This document shows positions 15,071-22,257 of a stretch of 23,497 bases of DNA, in pieces. Within the stretch, counting starts at the first letter, position 1; every line of letters begins with the position of its first letter. The position numbers were made by a program, and so were the translations under genes. The notes beneath the pieces were generated by a model that was given only the letters and a program-made list of their open reading frames with translations, ran no database searches and had not been told where the DNA came from. The stretch is from an uncultured Treponema sp. (GTDB taxonomy: Bacteria > Spirochaetota > Spirochaetia > Treponematales > Treponemataceae): NCBI GenBank assembly GCA_946611835.1, contig CAMOEE010000009.1, positions 1 through 23,497 on the forward strand. Reading direction: 5' to 3'.

Positions 15071-16066
15071 ATGAAAAATGAAAATGATATAGATTTTGTG
15101 CTTCCATGGGTAGACGGAAGTGATCCTGAATGGATAAAAGAATTTAACAAATATTGTCCGGAGCACAAACGGATTATTGATTCCAGCTCAATTCGCTATC
15201 GTGATTATGGTCTTTTGAAGTATTGGTTCCGCGGTGTAGAAAAATTTACTCCATGGGTTCGTAAAGTTCATTTTATTACCTGCGGTCAAAAACCTGACTG
15301 GCTGAATGTGAATGCTCCAAAAGTGCACTGGGTAAAACACGGAGATTACATTCCAAAAGACTGTCTTCCTGTTTTCAGTGCAAATCCTATAGAACTTATG
15401 ATGCATAAGATTCCAGGTTTGGCTGAACACTTTGTATATTTTAATGACGATTTATTCCTTACTTCATCAGTTAAGGAAAGTTTTTTCTTCAAAAAAGGTC
15501 TTCCTTGTGATGCTGCCGTTATGAATGCGCTTTCCGCACACGGAATAGGGCACATGGTTCTTAATGATTTGGAAGTGATAAACACTCATTTTAATAAATA
15601 CAAGAGTTTGCGCTCCTATCCGCTAAAATGGTTCAACCCGAAATACGGGTTATTGCAGCTGCGGACTTTATGCCTGCTTCCCTGGCCCAAATTTACGGGT
15701 TTTGTTGACTTTCACTTTGCAGCCTCATTTTTGAAGCCAACATTGCAGGAAGTGTGGGCAAAATATGAAGCCAGATTAACGGACACTGTGAAGAACCGAT
15801 TCCGCAGTTTTGGCGATGTAAATCAATGGCTTTTCCGTTACTGGCAACTTTGCAGCGGAAAATTTTCTCCATGTAACATGAACCGGGGAAGAAAGTATTT
15901 TTCGGTTGATGGTGATATTCAAGAAATATGCAGTTCAATTGCTGGCGGTAAGTATAAAGAAATTGTTTTGAACGATGCTGAATGTGCAGATTTTGATAAC
16001 CGTATGGAACTTATTAAAGCTGCGTTTGACAAGCTGCTTCCAGAAAAATCAAGCTTTGAGGTCTAG
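15071..16066 (+). CDS. Stealth-family polysaccharide phosphotransferase
   Basis: This 331-residue protein shows the Stealth conserved regions. CR1 is DIDFVLPWVDGSDPEW at residues 6-21. CR2 starts with SIRYRDYGLLKYWFRGVEKF and continues through WVRKVHFITCGQKPDWLN, and FVYFNDDLFL is near residue 122. A CR3-like segment (LSAHGIGHMVLND...NTHFNKY) follows. Stealth proteins are related to the animal GlcNAc-1-phosphotransferase subunit and typically transfer hexose-1-phosphate, making phosphodiester-linked capsules. Its presence predicts a phosphorylated surface glycan here. The start at 15071 follows GAGGTAG after the polymerase stop, with a 3-bp gap. The next gene starts 1 bp after its stop. Confidence 0.87.
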   Translation: MKNENDIDFVLPWVDGSDPEWIKEFNKYCPEHKRIIDSSSIRYRDYGLLKYWFRGVEKFTPWVRKVHFITCGQKPDWLNVNAPKVHWVKHGDYIPKDCLPVFSANPIELMMHKIPGLAEHFVYFNDDLFLTSSVKESFFFKKGLPCDAAVMNALSAHGIGHMVLNDLEVINTHFNKYKSLRSYPLKWFNPKYGLLQLRTLCLLPWPKFTGFVDFHFAASFLKPTLQEVWAKYEARLTDTVKNRFRSFGDVNQWLFRYWQLCSGKFSPCNMNRGRKYFSVDGDIQEICSSIAGGKYKEIVLNDAECADFDNRMELIKAAFDKLLPEKSSFEV

Positions 16067-16067
16067 C

Positions 16068-17183
16068 ATGAAAGTTCTGATTATCGGTCTTTACAACAAA
16101 CTTGGCGGCATTGAAAAGTGCATATATGACTATGTTTCTCACATGGACTTGAACGGAGTTTCCGTTGGATTTGTAGGTTCTCCAGAACATATTTGGTTTG
16201 AGGAAGAGTTTAAGCGGCTTGGCTGCGCTGTACATCCTACATGTGAAAGAAAAAATATTATCCGTTATTTCTTTGATTTATGCAAAATAATCACTGAAAA
16301 TGATTATGACATAGTGCATATTAATATGCTCTCGTGTGCGAATATTGTTCCGTTGCTTGCCGCAAGAAAATGCGGTGTGAAAATTATTTGTCACTCTCAT
16401 GCATCTAAAATGCCGAAAGCGACACTAAGTTTGCTAATGCTGATTAAGAATTTCCTGCATTTTGTTGGACGATGTTTCGTGAAAAAACTTTCTTTCAAAA
16501 GGTTTGCTTGTAGCGATATTGCGGGAAAGTTTTTATATGGAACACACTCAGATTATATAATTTTAACTAATGCGTTAGATGTTGTTGCATATTCGTATTC
16601 TGTAAGTAAGCGTGTAGCTTTGCGTAAAACATTACAAATTCCTGAAAAAAGTATTGTCATTGGGTATGTTGCACGTTTTGATTATGGAAAAAATCAATCT
16701 TTTGCAATAAAAGTCTTTTCTGAGTTCAAAAAGGTTCATCATGATTCGTTCCTATTACTTGTCGGAACAGGAAGCCTTTTGGAAGCGTGCAAAAAACAGG
16801 CTCAAGAACTTGGAATAGAGCAAAATGTAATTTTCTGCGGGCAGCAGAATGATATTCCGCCATACCTGTTTGCAATGGATATATTTTTGTTCCCGTCGCG
16901 CTTTGAAGGTCTTGGGATAGTCGGAATTGAAGCCCAATGTGCCGGACTCCCGGTTATAGCGTCAAAAAATATTGCCTCTGAAATGGCGCAAACAGATTTA
17001 GTAACATGGTGTGACCTTTCTTCACCCATGTCTGAGTGGACTTCTGCCATTGAAAGCCGTCTTAGTCAGATTCCGCTTCGCCGAGGATATGCGAAAGAAC
17101 TGACTTTGAGAGGTTTTGATATTTCTAGTCAGGCTCAAAATTTGAGAAAAATTTATGAATCTTGTATGGAGCAAACCAAATGA
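16068..17183 (+). CDS. Family 4 glycosyltransferase
   Basis: This 371-residue GT-B enzyme begins MKVLIIGLYNKLGGIEKCIYDY, the glycine-rich acceptor loop of GT4. IVHINMLSCANIV and ICHSHASK follow in the N-domain. The C-domain has IGYVARFDYGKNQ and LLLVGTGSL, then FPSRFEGLGIVGIEAQCAGLPVIAS, the E-x7-E donor motif, near residues 280-305. It would add a sugar to the repeat unit on the cytoplasmic side. The start is the ATG at 16068, one base after the Stealth stop, where the conserved N-terminus begins; longer in-frame starts would overlap the upstream gene. Strongly AT-rich, like its neighbours. The acceptor and sugar are not predictable. Confidence 0.9.
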   Translation: MKVLIIGLYNKLGGIEKCIYDYVSHMDLNGVSVGFVGSPEHIWFEEEFKRLGCAVHPTCERKNIIRYFFDLCKIITENDYDIVHINMLSCANIVPLLAARKCGVKIICHSHASKMPKATLSLLMLIKNFLHFVGRCFVKKLSFKRFACSDIAGKFLYGTHSDYIILTNALDVVAYSYSVSKRVALRKTLQIPEKSIVIGYVARFDYGKNQSFAIKVFSEFKKVHHDSFLLLVGTGSLLEACKKQAQELGIEQNVIFCGQQNDIPPYLFAMDIFLFPSRFEGLGIVGIEAQCAGLPVIASKNIASEMAQTDLVTWCDLSSPMSEWTSAIESRLSQIPLRRGYAKELTLRGFDISSQAQNLRKIYESCMEQTK

Positions 17184-18352
17184 AACTCTGCCTTTTAGCC
17201 CCTCGATTTCCATTTCCAGAAAACGGTGGAGATGTCCTTCGCATAAACAACATCGCCCGTTATCTCAAAAGCAAGAACTTTGAACTTGTGTTAATCTCGT
17301 TTTACGAGGATGAAATCCGCCTCAAAAAAGAATACTTTGCATTGTACGACACGATTTACATGATAAAGCGGACAAAAATAGTGTCGCTTTTCATGTCAGC
17401 TTTTTTTGCTTTAAGCGGGCGGCCGATTCAGTGTGGTTATTATTTTTCGTTTGCATTTTTAAAGCAGCTTCGGCGTACCATAAAACAGGAACTGCCGGAT
17501 GAATTTGTTTCTCATCTTTTGCGTATGGTGCCATATCTTGAAGTGACTGGCCAGGAGAAAAAATCAATCGTAGAAATGACGGATGCACTCTCAAAGACGT
17601 ACGGCCTTTCTGCAAAAGCCAAGGGAAGTTTTATAAAAAAGATGATTTATAAAATGGAACTGCATTTAATCAGACGATATGAAAAATATGTTGTTGCCCG
17701 TTTTCCGAAAGTTGCGCTTGTATCAGAGGATGATATTCGATATCTGGAAGAGCAGTGTGGCAGGAATTCAAAAAGCCTTGCCCTGTATACGAATGGCGTT
17801 GACTGCATGCCGGTGCTCCCAACTTCCTATAACAATCATAAAATCTGTTTTGTGGGCAATATGCGTACTTTGCAGAATCAGGATGCGGTACTTCATTTTG
17901 TGCAGGATATTTTCCCTATCATAAAGAAAGCTGTGCCAGATGCCGTGTTTACTGTGATAGGTGCCGAGCCGTCTGAATCAATACAGGCACTTGCAGACGG
18001 CAAAAATATCGTAGTTACAGGCTTTGTAGATGATATACAGGCTGCTGTTTCTGATTGCTGCCTGGCCGTCGCTCCTGTCCGTGTTGCTGCCGGGATTCAG
18101 AACAAAGTGCTTGTTGCAATGGGCTGCGGAGTACCTGTCGTTCTTTTTCCGCTGATTGCCAAAGCAATTCCTGAGCTTTCTGATGGCGAAAACTGCTTTA
18201 TATGTGATGAAGCAGATACGTTTGCTCAATCTTGCATACGACTTTTGCAAGAATCGAAAACTCGGGATGCTATGTCAAAAGTCGGGTATGAGATGGTGAA
18301 AGAAAACTATTCCTGGAATGAAAAACTGGAAGGGTATGAGAAAATACTTTAG
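17180..18352 (+). CDS. Family 4 glycosyltransferase (WsaF/EpsD-like)
   Basis: This 390-residue GT-B protein has an N-terminus, KLCLLAPRFPFPENGGDVLR, typical of the GT4 group with a P.P..GG..R loop. In the C-domain are ICFVGNMRTLQNQDAV, FTVIGAEPSES, IVVTGFVDDI and LAVAPVRVAAGIQNKVLVAMGCGVPVV, which match the GxM....N......F and P.R...G...K...AMA.G.PVV motifs. The start is the ATG at 17180, in an ATGA overlap with the previous stop, with GGAG 8 nt upstream. It is the last gene of the cluster. It is richer in GC than the GT4 before it, again suggesting mixed origin. No terminator with a T-run follows. Confidence 0.88.
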   Translation: MKLCLLAPRFPFPENGGDVLRINNIARYLKSKNFELVLISFYEDEIRLKKEYFALYDTIYMIKRTKIVSLFMSAFFALSGRPIQCGYYFSFAFLKQLRRTIKQELPDEFVSHLLRMVPYLEVTGQEKKSIVEMTDALSKTYGLSAKAKGSFIKKMIYKMELHLIRRYEKYVVARFPKVALVSEDDIRYLEEQCGRNSKSLALYTNGVDCMPVLPTSYNNHKICFVGNMRTLQNQDAVLHFVQDIFPIIKKAVPDAVFTVIGAEPSESIQALADGKNIVVTGFVDDIQAAVSDCCLAVAPVRVAAGIQNKVLVAMGCGVPVVLFPLIAKAIPELSDGENCFICDEADTFAQSCIRLLQESKTRDAMSKVGYEMVKENYSWNEKLEGYEKIL

Positions 18353-18387
18353 TAGAAGAACATGATGCCGGTAAAGGAAAACGTATT

Positions 18388-18425
18388 ATTAAAAAGTATA
18401 GCCTTTATGGGCGGAAGTTTTTAAT
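18388..18425 (+). repeat. Palindrome copy 1 upstream of ATPase 2
   Basis: An imperfect inverted repeat: ATTAAAAA...TTTTTAAT arms close a GCC/GGC stem, with mismatches in between. It shares ATTAAAAAGTATAGCC and the TTATGGGC centre with copy 2, 72 bp downstream. It ends 5 bp before the candidate -35 box. Confidence 0.75.
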
Positions 18426-18430
18426 ATTGC

Positions 18431-18459
18431 TTGCGAATGCCTCTTAAAATGTGTATCAT
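18431..18459 (+). promoter_or_regulatory. Promoter of ATPase 2
   Basis: TTGCGA (18431-18436), a 17-bp spacer and TATCAT (18454-18459) predict a start near 18466, inside the first arm of palindrome copy 2. The promoter fits between the two palindromes. Confidence 0.6.
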
Positions 18460-18497
18460 ATTAAAAAGTATAGCCGTTATGGGCTAAACTTTTTACT
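18460..18497 (+). repeat. Palindrome copy 2 upstream of ATPase 2
   Basis: AAAAAGTATAGCC (18463-18475) pairs with GGCTAAACTTTTT (18482-18494) at 12 of 13 positions around a 6-nt loop. It directly follows the -10 box and ends 19 bp before the start codon. Confidence 0.8.
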
Positions 18498-18516
18498 CGT
18501 TTATAGAGGGGTTGGT

Positions 18517-19806
18517 ATGCAAATTAAAAGAAATCGTTATCTGAACAAACTTGTTTCTTTTATGTGGGACGGGCAGGTAAAAGTCATAACTGGTATCCGG
18601 CGTTGCGGAAAATCTTATCTTTTAAGGACTCTTTTTAGAGATTACCTTTTAGAAAAAGGTGTAAAAAGCGAAAATATACTTTCGTTTGAGCTGGATTTGA
18701 CGCGTGATATTCGCTTTAGGAATCCTCTGGAGCTTTCGGTTTTTGTTTCTGAGAAGGTTAGAGAAAGCAGTGAGCGGTTTTATCTTTTTGTTGATGAAAT
18801 TCAACTTTCTGACGAAGTGGAAAACCCCTATAATCCGAACGGAAAGAAAATTACTTTTTATGACGCTCTGAACGATTTTCGGGAATTTGAAAATCTTGAT
18901 GTGTATGTTACAGGCTCAAATTCAAAAATGCTGTCGTCGGATATTTTGACGGAGTTTCGGGGCAGAAGCGATGAAATTCGAGTTCACCCTCTCAGTTTTG
19001 ATGAATTTTTCTCTGTGTACAATGGCGAAAAATCAGAAGCCTTTGAGGAGTATGCCTTTTATGGCGGGCTTCCGCTTGTGATTGCGAAAAAAGATGAAAG
19101 CGCAAAAATGGACTACCTATATTCGCTGGTATCCGAAGTTTATCTGAAAGACATAATTGAGCGGAAAAAAATTGAAAAAGAAGATGTTCTTTCTCAAATT
19201 CTAAATCTTATCTGCTCGTCTGTCGGTTCGCTCACAAATCCGAAAAAAATTGCAGATACGCTCCGGTCTAGAGAGCATATCGAAATTTCAGATGTTACGG
19301 TTTCGTCTTATATCAAGCATTTAGAAGATTCCTTTTTAATATCGGAAAGCAAACGGTATGATGTTCGCGGAAAGTCCTATTTTGATTTTCCGAACAAATA
19401 TTACTGCGAGGATATAGGACTTAGAAATGCACGGATAGGATTTCGTCAGCAGGAGATGACTCATATCATGGAAAACATAATCTATAACGAGCTGAAAATC
19501 CGTGGATTTTCTGTTGATGTTGGTGTTGTTTATTCACGGGAATACAACCAGAATAAAAATTCCGTGCGTGTACCTAGGGAAATCGATTTTGTTGCGACCA
19601 GAGGCGGAAAAAGAGTTTATATTCAGTCAGCCTTTGCTCTTCCCAATGAAGAAAAAATCGTAACGGAGCTGAAGCCTTTTTCGTTGACGGGTGATTCTTT
19701 TCCGAAAATTATTGTCCGAAACGACATTAGAAAACGCTGGTACGATGAAAACGGTATTTTAAACATTTCGATTACTGATTTTTTGCTTGATGACACTGTG
19801 ATATAA
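18517..19806 (+). CDS. AAA ATPase with C-terminal DUF4143 (paralogue 2)
   Basis: This 429-residue protein is clearly paralogous to the product of 11622-12896 over its whole length. Walker A is GIRRCGKSY (residues 26-34), Walker B is FYLFVDEIQ, then VTGSNSKMLSSDI and EFRGRS. The C-terminal DUF4143 domain has REIDFVATRGGKRVYIQSAF, again with Q-S-A in place of the nuclease E-x-K. The start is the ATG at 18517, with AGAGGGG 5 nt upstream; an earlier GTG at 18451 would be upstream of the predicted transcription start. The protein should be a cytoplasmic ATPase of unknown role. Its 3' flank shares AAAAATAGAA and GTCAAAGAAC words with the ends of the ATPase 1 unit. Confidence 0.88.
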   Translation: MQIKRNRYLNKLVSFMWDGQVKVITGIRRCGKSYLLRTLFRDYLLEKGVKSENILSFELDLTRDIRFRNPLELSVFVSEKVRESSERFYLFVDEIQLSDEVENPYNPNGKKITFYDALNDFREFENLDVYVTGSNSKMLSSDILTEFRGRSDEIRVHPLSFDEFFSVYNGEKSEAFEEYAFYGGLPLVIAKKDESAKMDYLYSLVSEVYLKDIIERKKIEKEDVLSQILNLICSSVGSLTNPKKIADTLRSREHIEISDVTVSSYIKHLEDSFLISESKRYDVRGKSYFDFPNKYYCEDIGLRNARIGFRQQEMTHIMENIIYNELKIRGFSVDVGVVYSREYNQNKNSVRVPREIDFVATRGGKRVYIQSAFALPNEEKIVTELKPFSLTGDSFPKIIVRNDIRKRWYDENGILNISITDFLLDDTVI

Positions 19807-19881
19807 TTTTTCCTCAAAAATAGAAATTAGGATTTTTATAAAAAACTCCTATGCGTCAAAGAACAGAATTTAGTTTTTATT

Positions 19882-19912
19882 CTGCGGCTTGCTGAAATTA
19901 TGTAAGCCGCAG
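19882..19912 (+). terminator. Hairpin downstream of ATPase 2
   Basis: CTGCGGCTT (19882-19890) and AAGCCGCAG (19904-19912) form a perfect 9-bp GC-rich stem with a 13-nt loop, followed by an AT-rich but not pure T tract. It is a plausible terminator for the ATPase gene. Confidence 0.55.
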
Positions 19913-19952
19913 TGAAAATATAAATTTCGTTTGCTAGTAGGAACTTTTTTTT

Positions 19953-20293
19953 ATGAAAAAAGTCTTATTCCTTTCCAAAGTTAAATTTATGCAAAAAAAG
20001 GAATATTCCAACTATTGGAGCAAAACTTCGAGCTATGAGGTTATCTCTGACCGTATAGCAGAGAATTTTGCGTGTACTTCTACGAATGACGATTATGTCG
20101 AAACGAACAGAATTATTCAGTCATCAAAAGAACTCCTTGCAGAAACTGTGCGTAAAAATGCAGCCGCAGTTGCAAAGGCTTCGCTGATGTAGTCTTCATT
20201 CCATTTGTGACTAATATTCCCGCAACGATAATTGAGTTTAAGCGTAACGGCTCTGCGGAAACGGCTTATAATCAAAATAAATTCTCAAAATAA
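19953..20293 (+). pseudogene. Decayed AAA-ATPase-like / DUF1703 gene
   Basis: The frame from 19953 to 20192 encodes EYSNYWSKTSSYEVISDRI, like the YW..TSSY segment at the end of AAA-ATPase-like (PF09820) domains. IIQSSKELLAETVRKNAAAVAKA, like the linker into DUF1703, follows, and then a stop. A second frame (20177-20293) resumes with GFADVVFIPFVTNIPATIIE and FKRNGSAETA, the core of the DUF1703 PD-(D/E)XK nuclease fold (D...E.K), before stopping. Intact homologues are about 500 residues with the ATPase part first. Here the P-loop part is gone, a block is missing before IIQSSKELL, and another is missing at the frame change near 20177. It is a relic in a region rich in other ATPase genes. Confidence 0.75.
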
Positions 20294-20346
20294 ATTCTTT
20301 CTCACCTGACAATCCTCCCCGAAAGACAGCTCCACCAGCTTTATGT

Positions 20347-20375
20347 AATCCGTGACATCTGTGTAATCTGTGGTT
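20347..20375 (-). repeat. 29-bp AACCACAGAT repeat, copy 4
   Basis: An inverted copy of the repeat found at 5072, 7291 and 7341, with two or three substitutions at its far end. It lies in the gap between the DUF1703 relic and the aldo/keto reductase gene. Confidence 0.75.
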
Positions 20376-20406
20376 TCTTTTCCCCTTCTATGATAAAATA
20401 CTTCTC

Positions 20407-21279
20407 ATGGAATTAACTTCACTCACATCAACTTACACTCTTGCCAACGGAAATAAAATCCCCTGCCTTGGATTCGGCACCTGGCAGAGTGCGGACGGCG
20501 ATGAGGCGTACAATGCTGTACTTTCAGCCCTTAAAAACGGATATCGCCATATTGATACTGCGACGGCTTACGAAAATGAAGAGAGCGTCGGTCGGGCAAT
20601 CAATGATTTTCTTTCTCAGAGCGGCGTAAAGCGGGAGGAGCTTTTCATAACGACAAAACTCTGGAACGCTGACCATGGCTACGAGGCCACAAAAAAGGCT
20701 ATCGAATCGTCCCTTAAAAAAATGAAGCTTGATTATCTGGACTTGTATTTGATTCACTGGCCAAATCCCCTCAAATTCCGGGACTGCTGGCAGAAAATGA
20801 ATGCCGGAAGCTGGCGTGCAATGGAAGAAGCCTATAACGAAGGCAAATTGAAGGCTCTCGGGCTGTCAAATTTCCGCCAGCACCACATTGAAGCCCTTCT
20901 TAAAACAGCAAAAATCAAGCCTATGGTCAATCAGCTCATGGTCTGCCCGGGACAGGCTCAGCGGGAGCTTTGTGATTATTCCCGCTCGCTTGGAATGCTT
21001 GTGGAAGGCTACAGCCCCATGGGTACAGGAAAAATTTTCTCAAGCAGCGAGATGCAGGCCCTTTCAAAAAAATACGGCCGCACAATCGCCCAGATTTGTA
21101 TCCGCTGGAGCCTTCAGGAGGGAGCAATTCCCCTGCCTAAAAGCGTTCATGAAGAGCGAATTATTGAGAATGCAAAAGTCTTTGACTTTGAGCTTGAGAA
21201 GGCCGACTGCGATTTGATTGCAGGCCTTACGGGTCTTGAAATCCGCCAGAACCGGAACCCGGATGAGGCACCCTTCTAA
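20407..21279 (+). CDS. Aldo/keto reductase
   Basis: This 290-residue NAD(P)H-dependent reductase has the complete AKR catalytic tetrad: D50 and Y55 in GYRHIDTATAYENE, K84 in ITTKLW and H117 in LIHWP. GLSNF is near residue 156, and the C-terminal cofactor motif IPLPKSVHEERIIEN is intact. The length and single TIM barrel fit families AKR3-5, which reduce aldehydes and ketones in the cytoplasm. The start at 20407 has no Shine-Dalgarno. TAAAAT at 20395-20400 would place transcription start at the ATG. The stop overlaps the start of the phosphatase gene (TAATG), so the two are translationally coupled. The physiological substrate cannot be told. Confidence 0.92.
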   Translation: MELTSLTSTYTLANGNKIPCLGFGTWQSADGDEAYNAVLSALKNGYRHIDTATAYENEESVGRAINDFLSQSGVKREELFITTKLWNADHGYEATKKAIESSLKKMKLDYLDLYLIHWPNPLKFRDCWQKMNAGSWRAMEEAYNEGKLKALGLSNFRQHHIEALLKTAKIKPMVNQLMVCPGQAQRELCDYSRSLGMLVEGYSPMGTGKIFSSSEMQALSKKYGRTIAQICIRWSLQEGAIPLPKSVHEERIIENAKVFDFELEKADCDLIAGLTGLEIRQNRNPDEAPF

Positions 21280-21731
21280 TGCACAAGATTTTATTTATCT
21301 GCCACGGGAATATCTGCCGCTCACCTATGGCCGAAATGGTCATGAAGCACTATGTGCGCCAGGCTGGCCTTGAGCGTGATTTTTACATCGACTCAGCCGC
21401 CACTGACTATGACGAAATCGGGAACGGAATGCACCGGGGGACAAGACAAACCCTGACCAAAAACGGAATCCCCTTCACCGACCACAGGGCAAGGCTCGTC
21501 ACCCCCGATGACTACAATGACTTCGACCTTCTCATAATCATGGACGAGGAGAATGAAAGGCACTTAAGGCGGCGGGTAGGCGAGGATACCGAGGGGAAGG
21601 TCCATTACCTTCTGGAGTATGCCGGACTGAACCGCGATGTAGCCGACCCCTGGTACACAGGGAACTTTGAGGAAACATGGTCAGATGTAACGAGGGGCTG
21701 TGCGGCCCTGCTTGCAAGCCTGCGCGGGTGA
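21279..21731 (+). CDS. Low-molecular-weight protein tyrosine phosphatase
   Basis: This 150-residue protein has the P-loop CHGNICRS (C8 nucleophile, R14) at its N-terminus, fitting the C-x5-R-S signature. The general acid is D123 in the DPWY motif, and the LLIIMDEEN segment is typical as well. Such enzymes remove phosphate from tyrosine residues; in bacteria many (Wzb type) act on tyrosine kinases controlling capsule export. No kinase is visible in this window, although a polysaccharide cluster lies upstream. Its start overlaps the reductase stop by one base. GC content is higher than in the glycan genes. Confidence 0.93.
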   Translation: MHKILFICHGNICRSPMAEMVMKHYVRQAGLERDFYIDSAATDYDEIGNGMHRGTRQTLTKNGIPFTDHRARLVTPDDYNDFDLLIIMDEENERHLRRRVGEDTEGKVHYLLEYAGLNRDVADPWYTGNFEETWSDVTRGCAALLASLRG

Positions 21732-21742
21732 TGGGAACCCGT

Positions 21743-21766
21743 TCCCCCTGTGTGGAAAGTTAGTTT
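21743..21766 (+). repeat. 24-bp direct repeat, left copy
   Basis: An exact 24-bp match to 22258-22281, running from TCCCCCTGTGTGG to AAAGTTAGTTT. It is preceded here by a GGGAAC/GTTCCC inverted repeat (21733-21746). It begins 12 bp after the phosphatase stop. Confidence 0.9.
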
Positions 21767-21783
21767 GTGTCAAAAATTAAATA

Positions 21784-21966
21784 GTGTGCTATCATATAAA
21801 CAGTGGTATATTTGACCTTAATGGTGATTGGAAAGAAGGTGAAATGCCTGGTAAACAAAAGCGTCAGATAAAAGTATGGGCAGAACTGCACGAAGATGAA
21901 CTGAAGGCTCTTTGGAAGCTTTCTGAGAACGGCGAAGAACTTTATCGAATTAAACCATTGCAGTAA
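21784..21966 (+). pseudogene. N-terminally truncated DUF4160 protein
   Basis: The readable frame gives SGIFDLNGDWKEGEMPGKQK, then RQIKVWAELHEDELKALW and NGEELYRIKPLQ, the C-terminal half of DUF4160 proteins. The N-terminal part (the R.Y...H.PPHFH segment of about 30 residues) is absent upstream. Translation could start from GTG at 21784 or from ATG at 21844, which has AAGGTG close by, giving 60 or 40 residues. DUF4160 usually forms a two-gene unit with DUF2442, and here DUF2442 follows directly. The pair is often described as toxin-antitoxin-like, with no proven mechanism known to me. It is probably a remnant. Confidence 0.65.
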
Positions 21967-21997
21967 GAAAACTGCGATTGAAATTGGAGTTTTTATT

Positions 21998-22234
21998 ATG
22001 GTTGTCTATGTAAGTTCTGTTGAGCCAAAGGATAATTATAATCTGCTTGTTACTTTTGAGAATGGCGAAAGAAGATTGGTTGATTGTGCTTCTTTACTGG
22101 AAAAAACGGTATATAGGCCGTTAAAAAACAAAGCTTTTTTTGATACGGTTAAAATGGAATATGGAACTGCTGTCTGGAACAGTCGGATTGATATTTCCCC
22201 AGAGTATTTATATTTGAATGGGGTTAAGGTTTGA
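21998..22234 (+). CDS. DUF2442 domain protein
   Basis: This 78-residue protein matches DUF2442 over nearly its full length: VEPKDNYNLLVTFENGERRLVDCASLL, then KNKAFFDTVKMEYGTAVWNSRIDISPEYLY, where the W....DI.P..LY ending is diagnostic. The start at 21998 has GGAG 8 nt upstream. It follows the DUF4160 fragment by 31 bp. Such pairs are common near mobile and toxin-antitoxin genes. The gene appears intact although its partner is truncated. The whole module sits between two 24-bp direct repeats. Confidence 0.88.
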   Translation: MVVYVSSVEPKDNYNLLVTFENGERRLVDCASLLEKTVYRPLKNKAFFDTVKMEYGTAVWNSRIDISPEYLYLNGVKV

Positions 22235-22257
22235 AATTAGAGAATGGGGGAAGGCGC

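Noticed and set aside
21780..21796. ATAGTG..CTATCA near the DUF4160 fragment as a third TetR-type operator
   Set aside because: The half-sites are spaced one base differently from the porin dyads and the outer bases do not match; probably chance.
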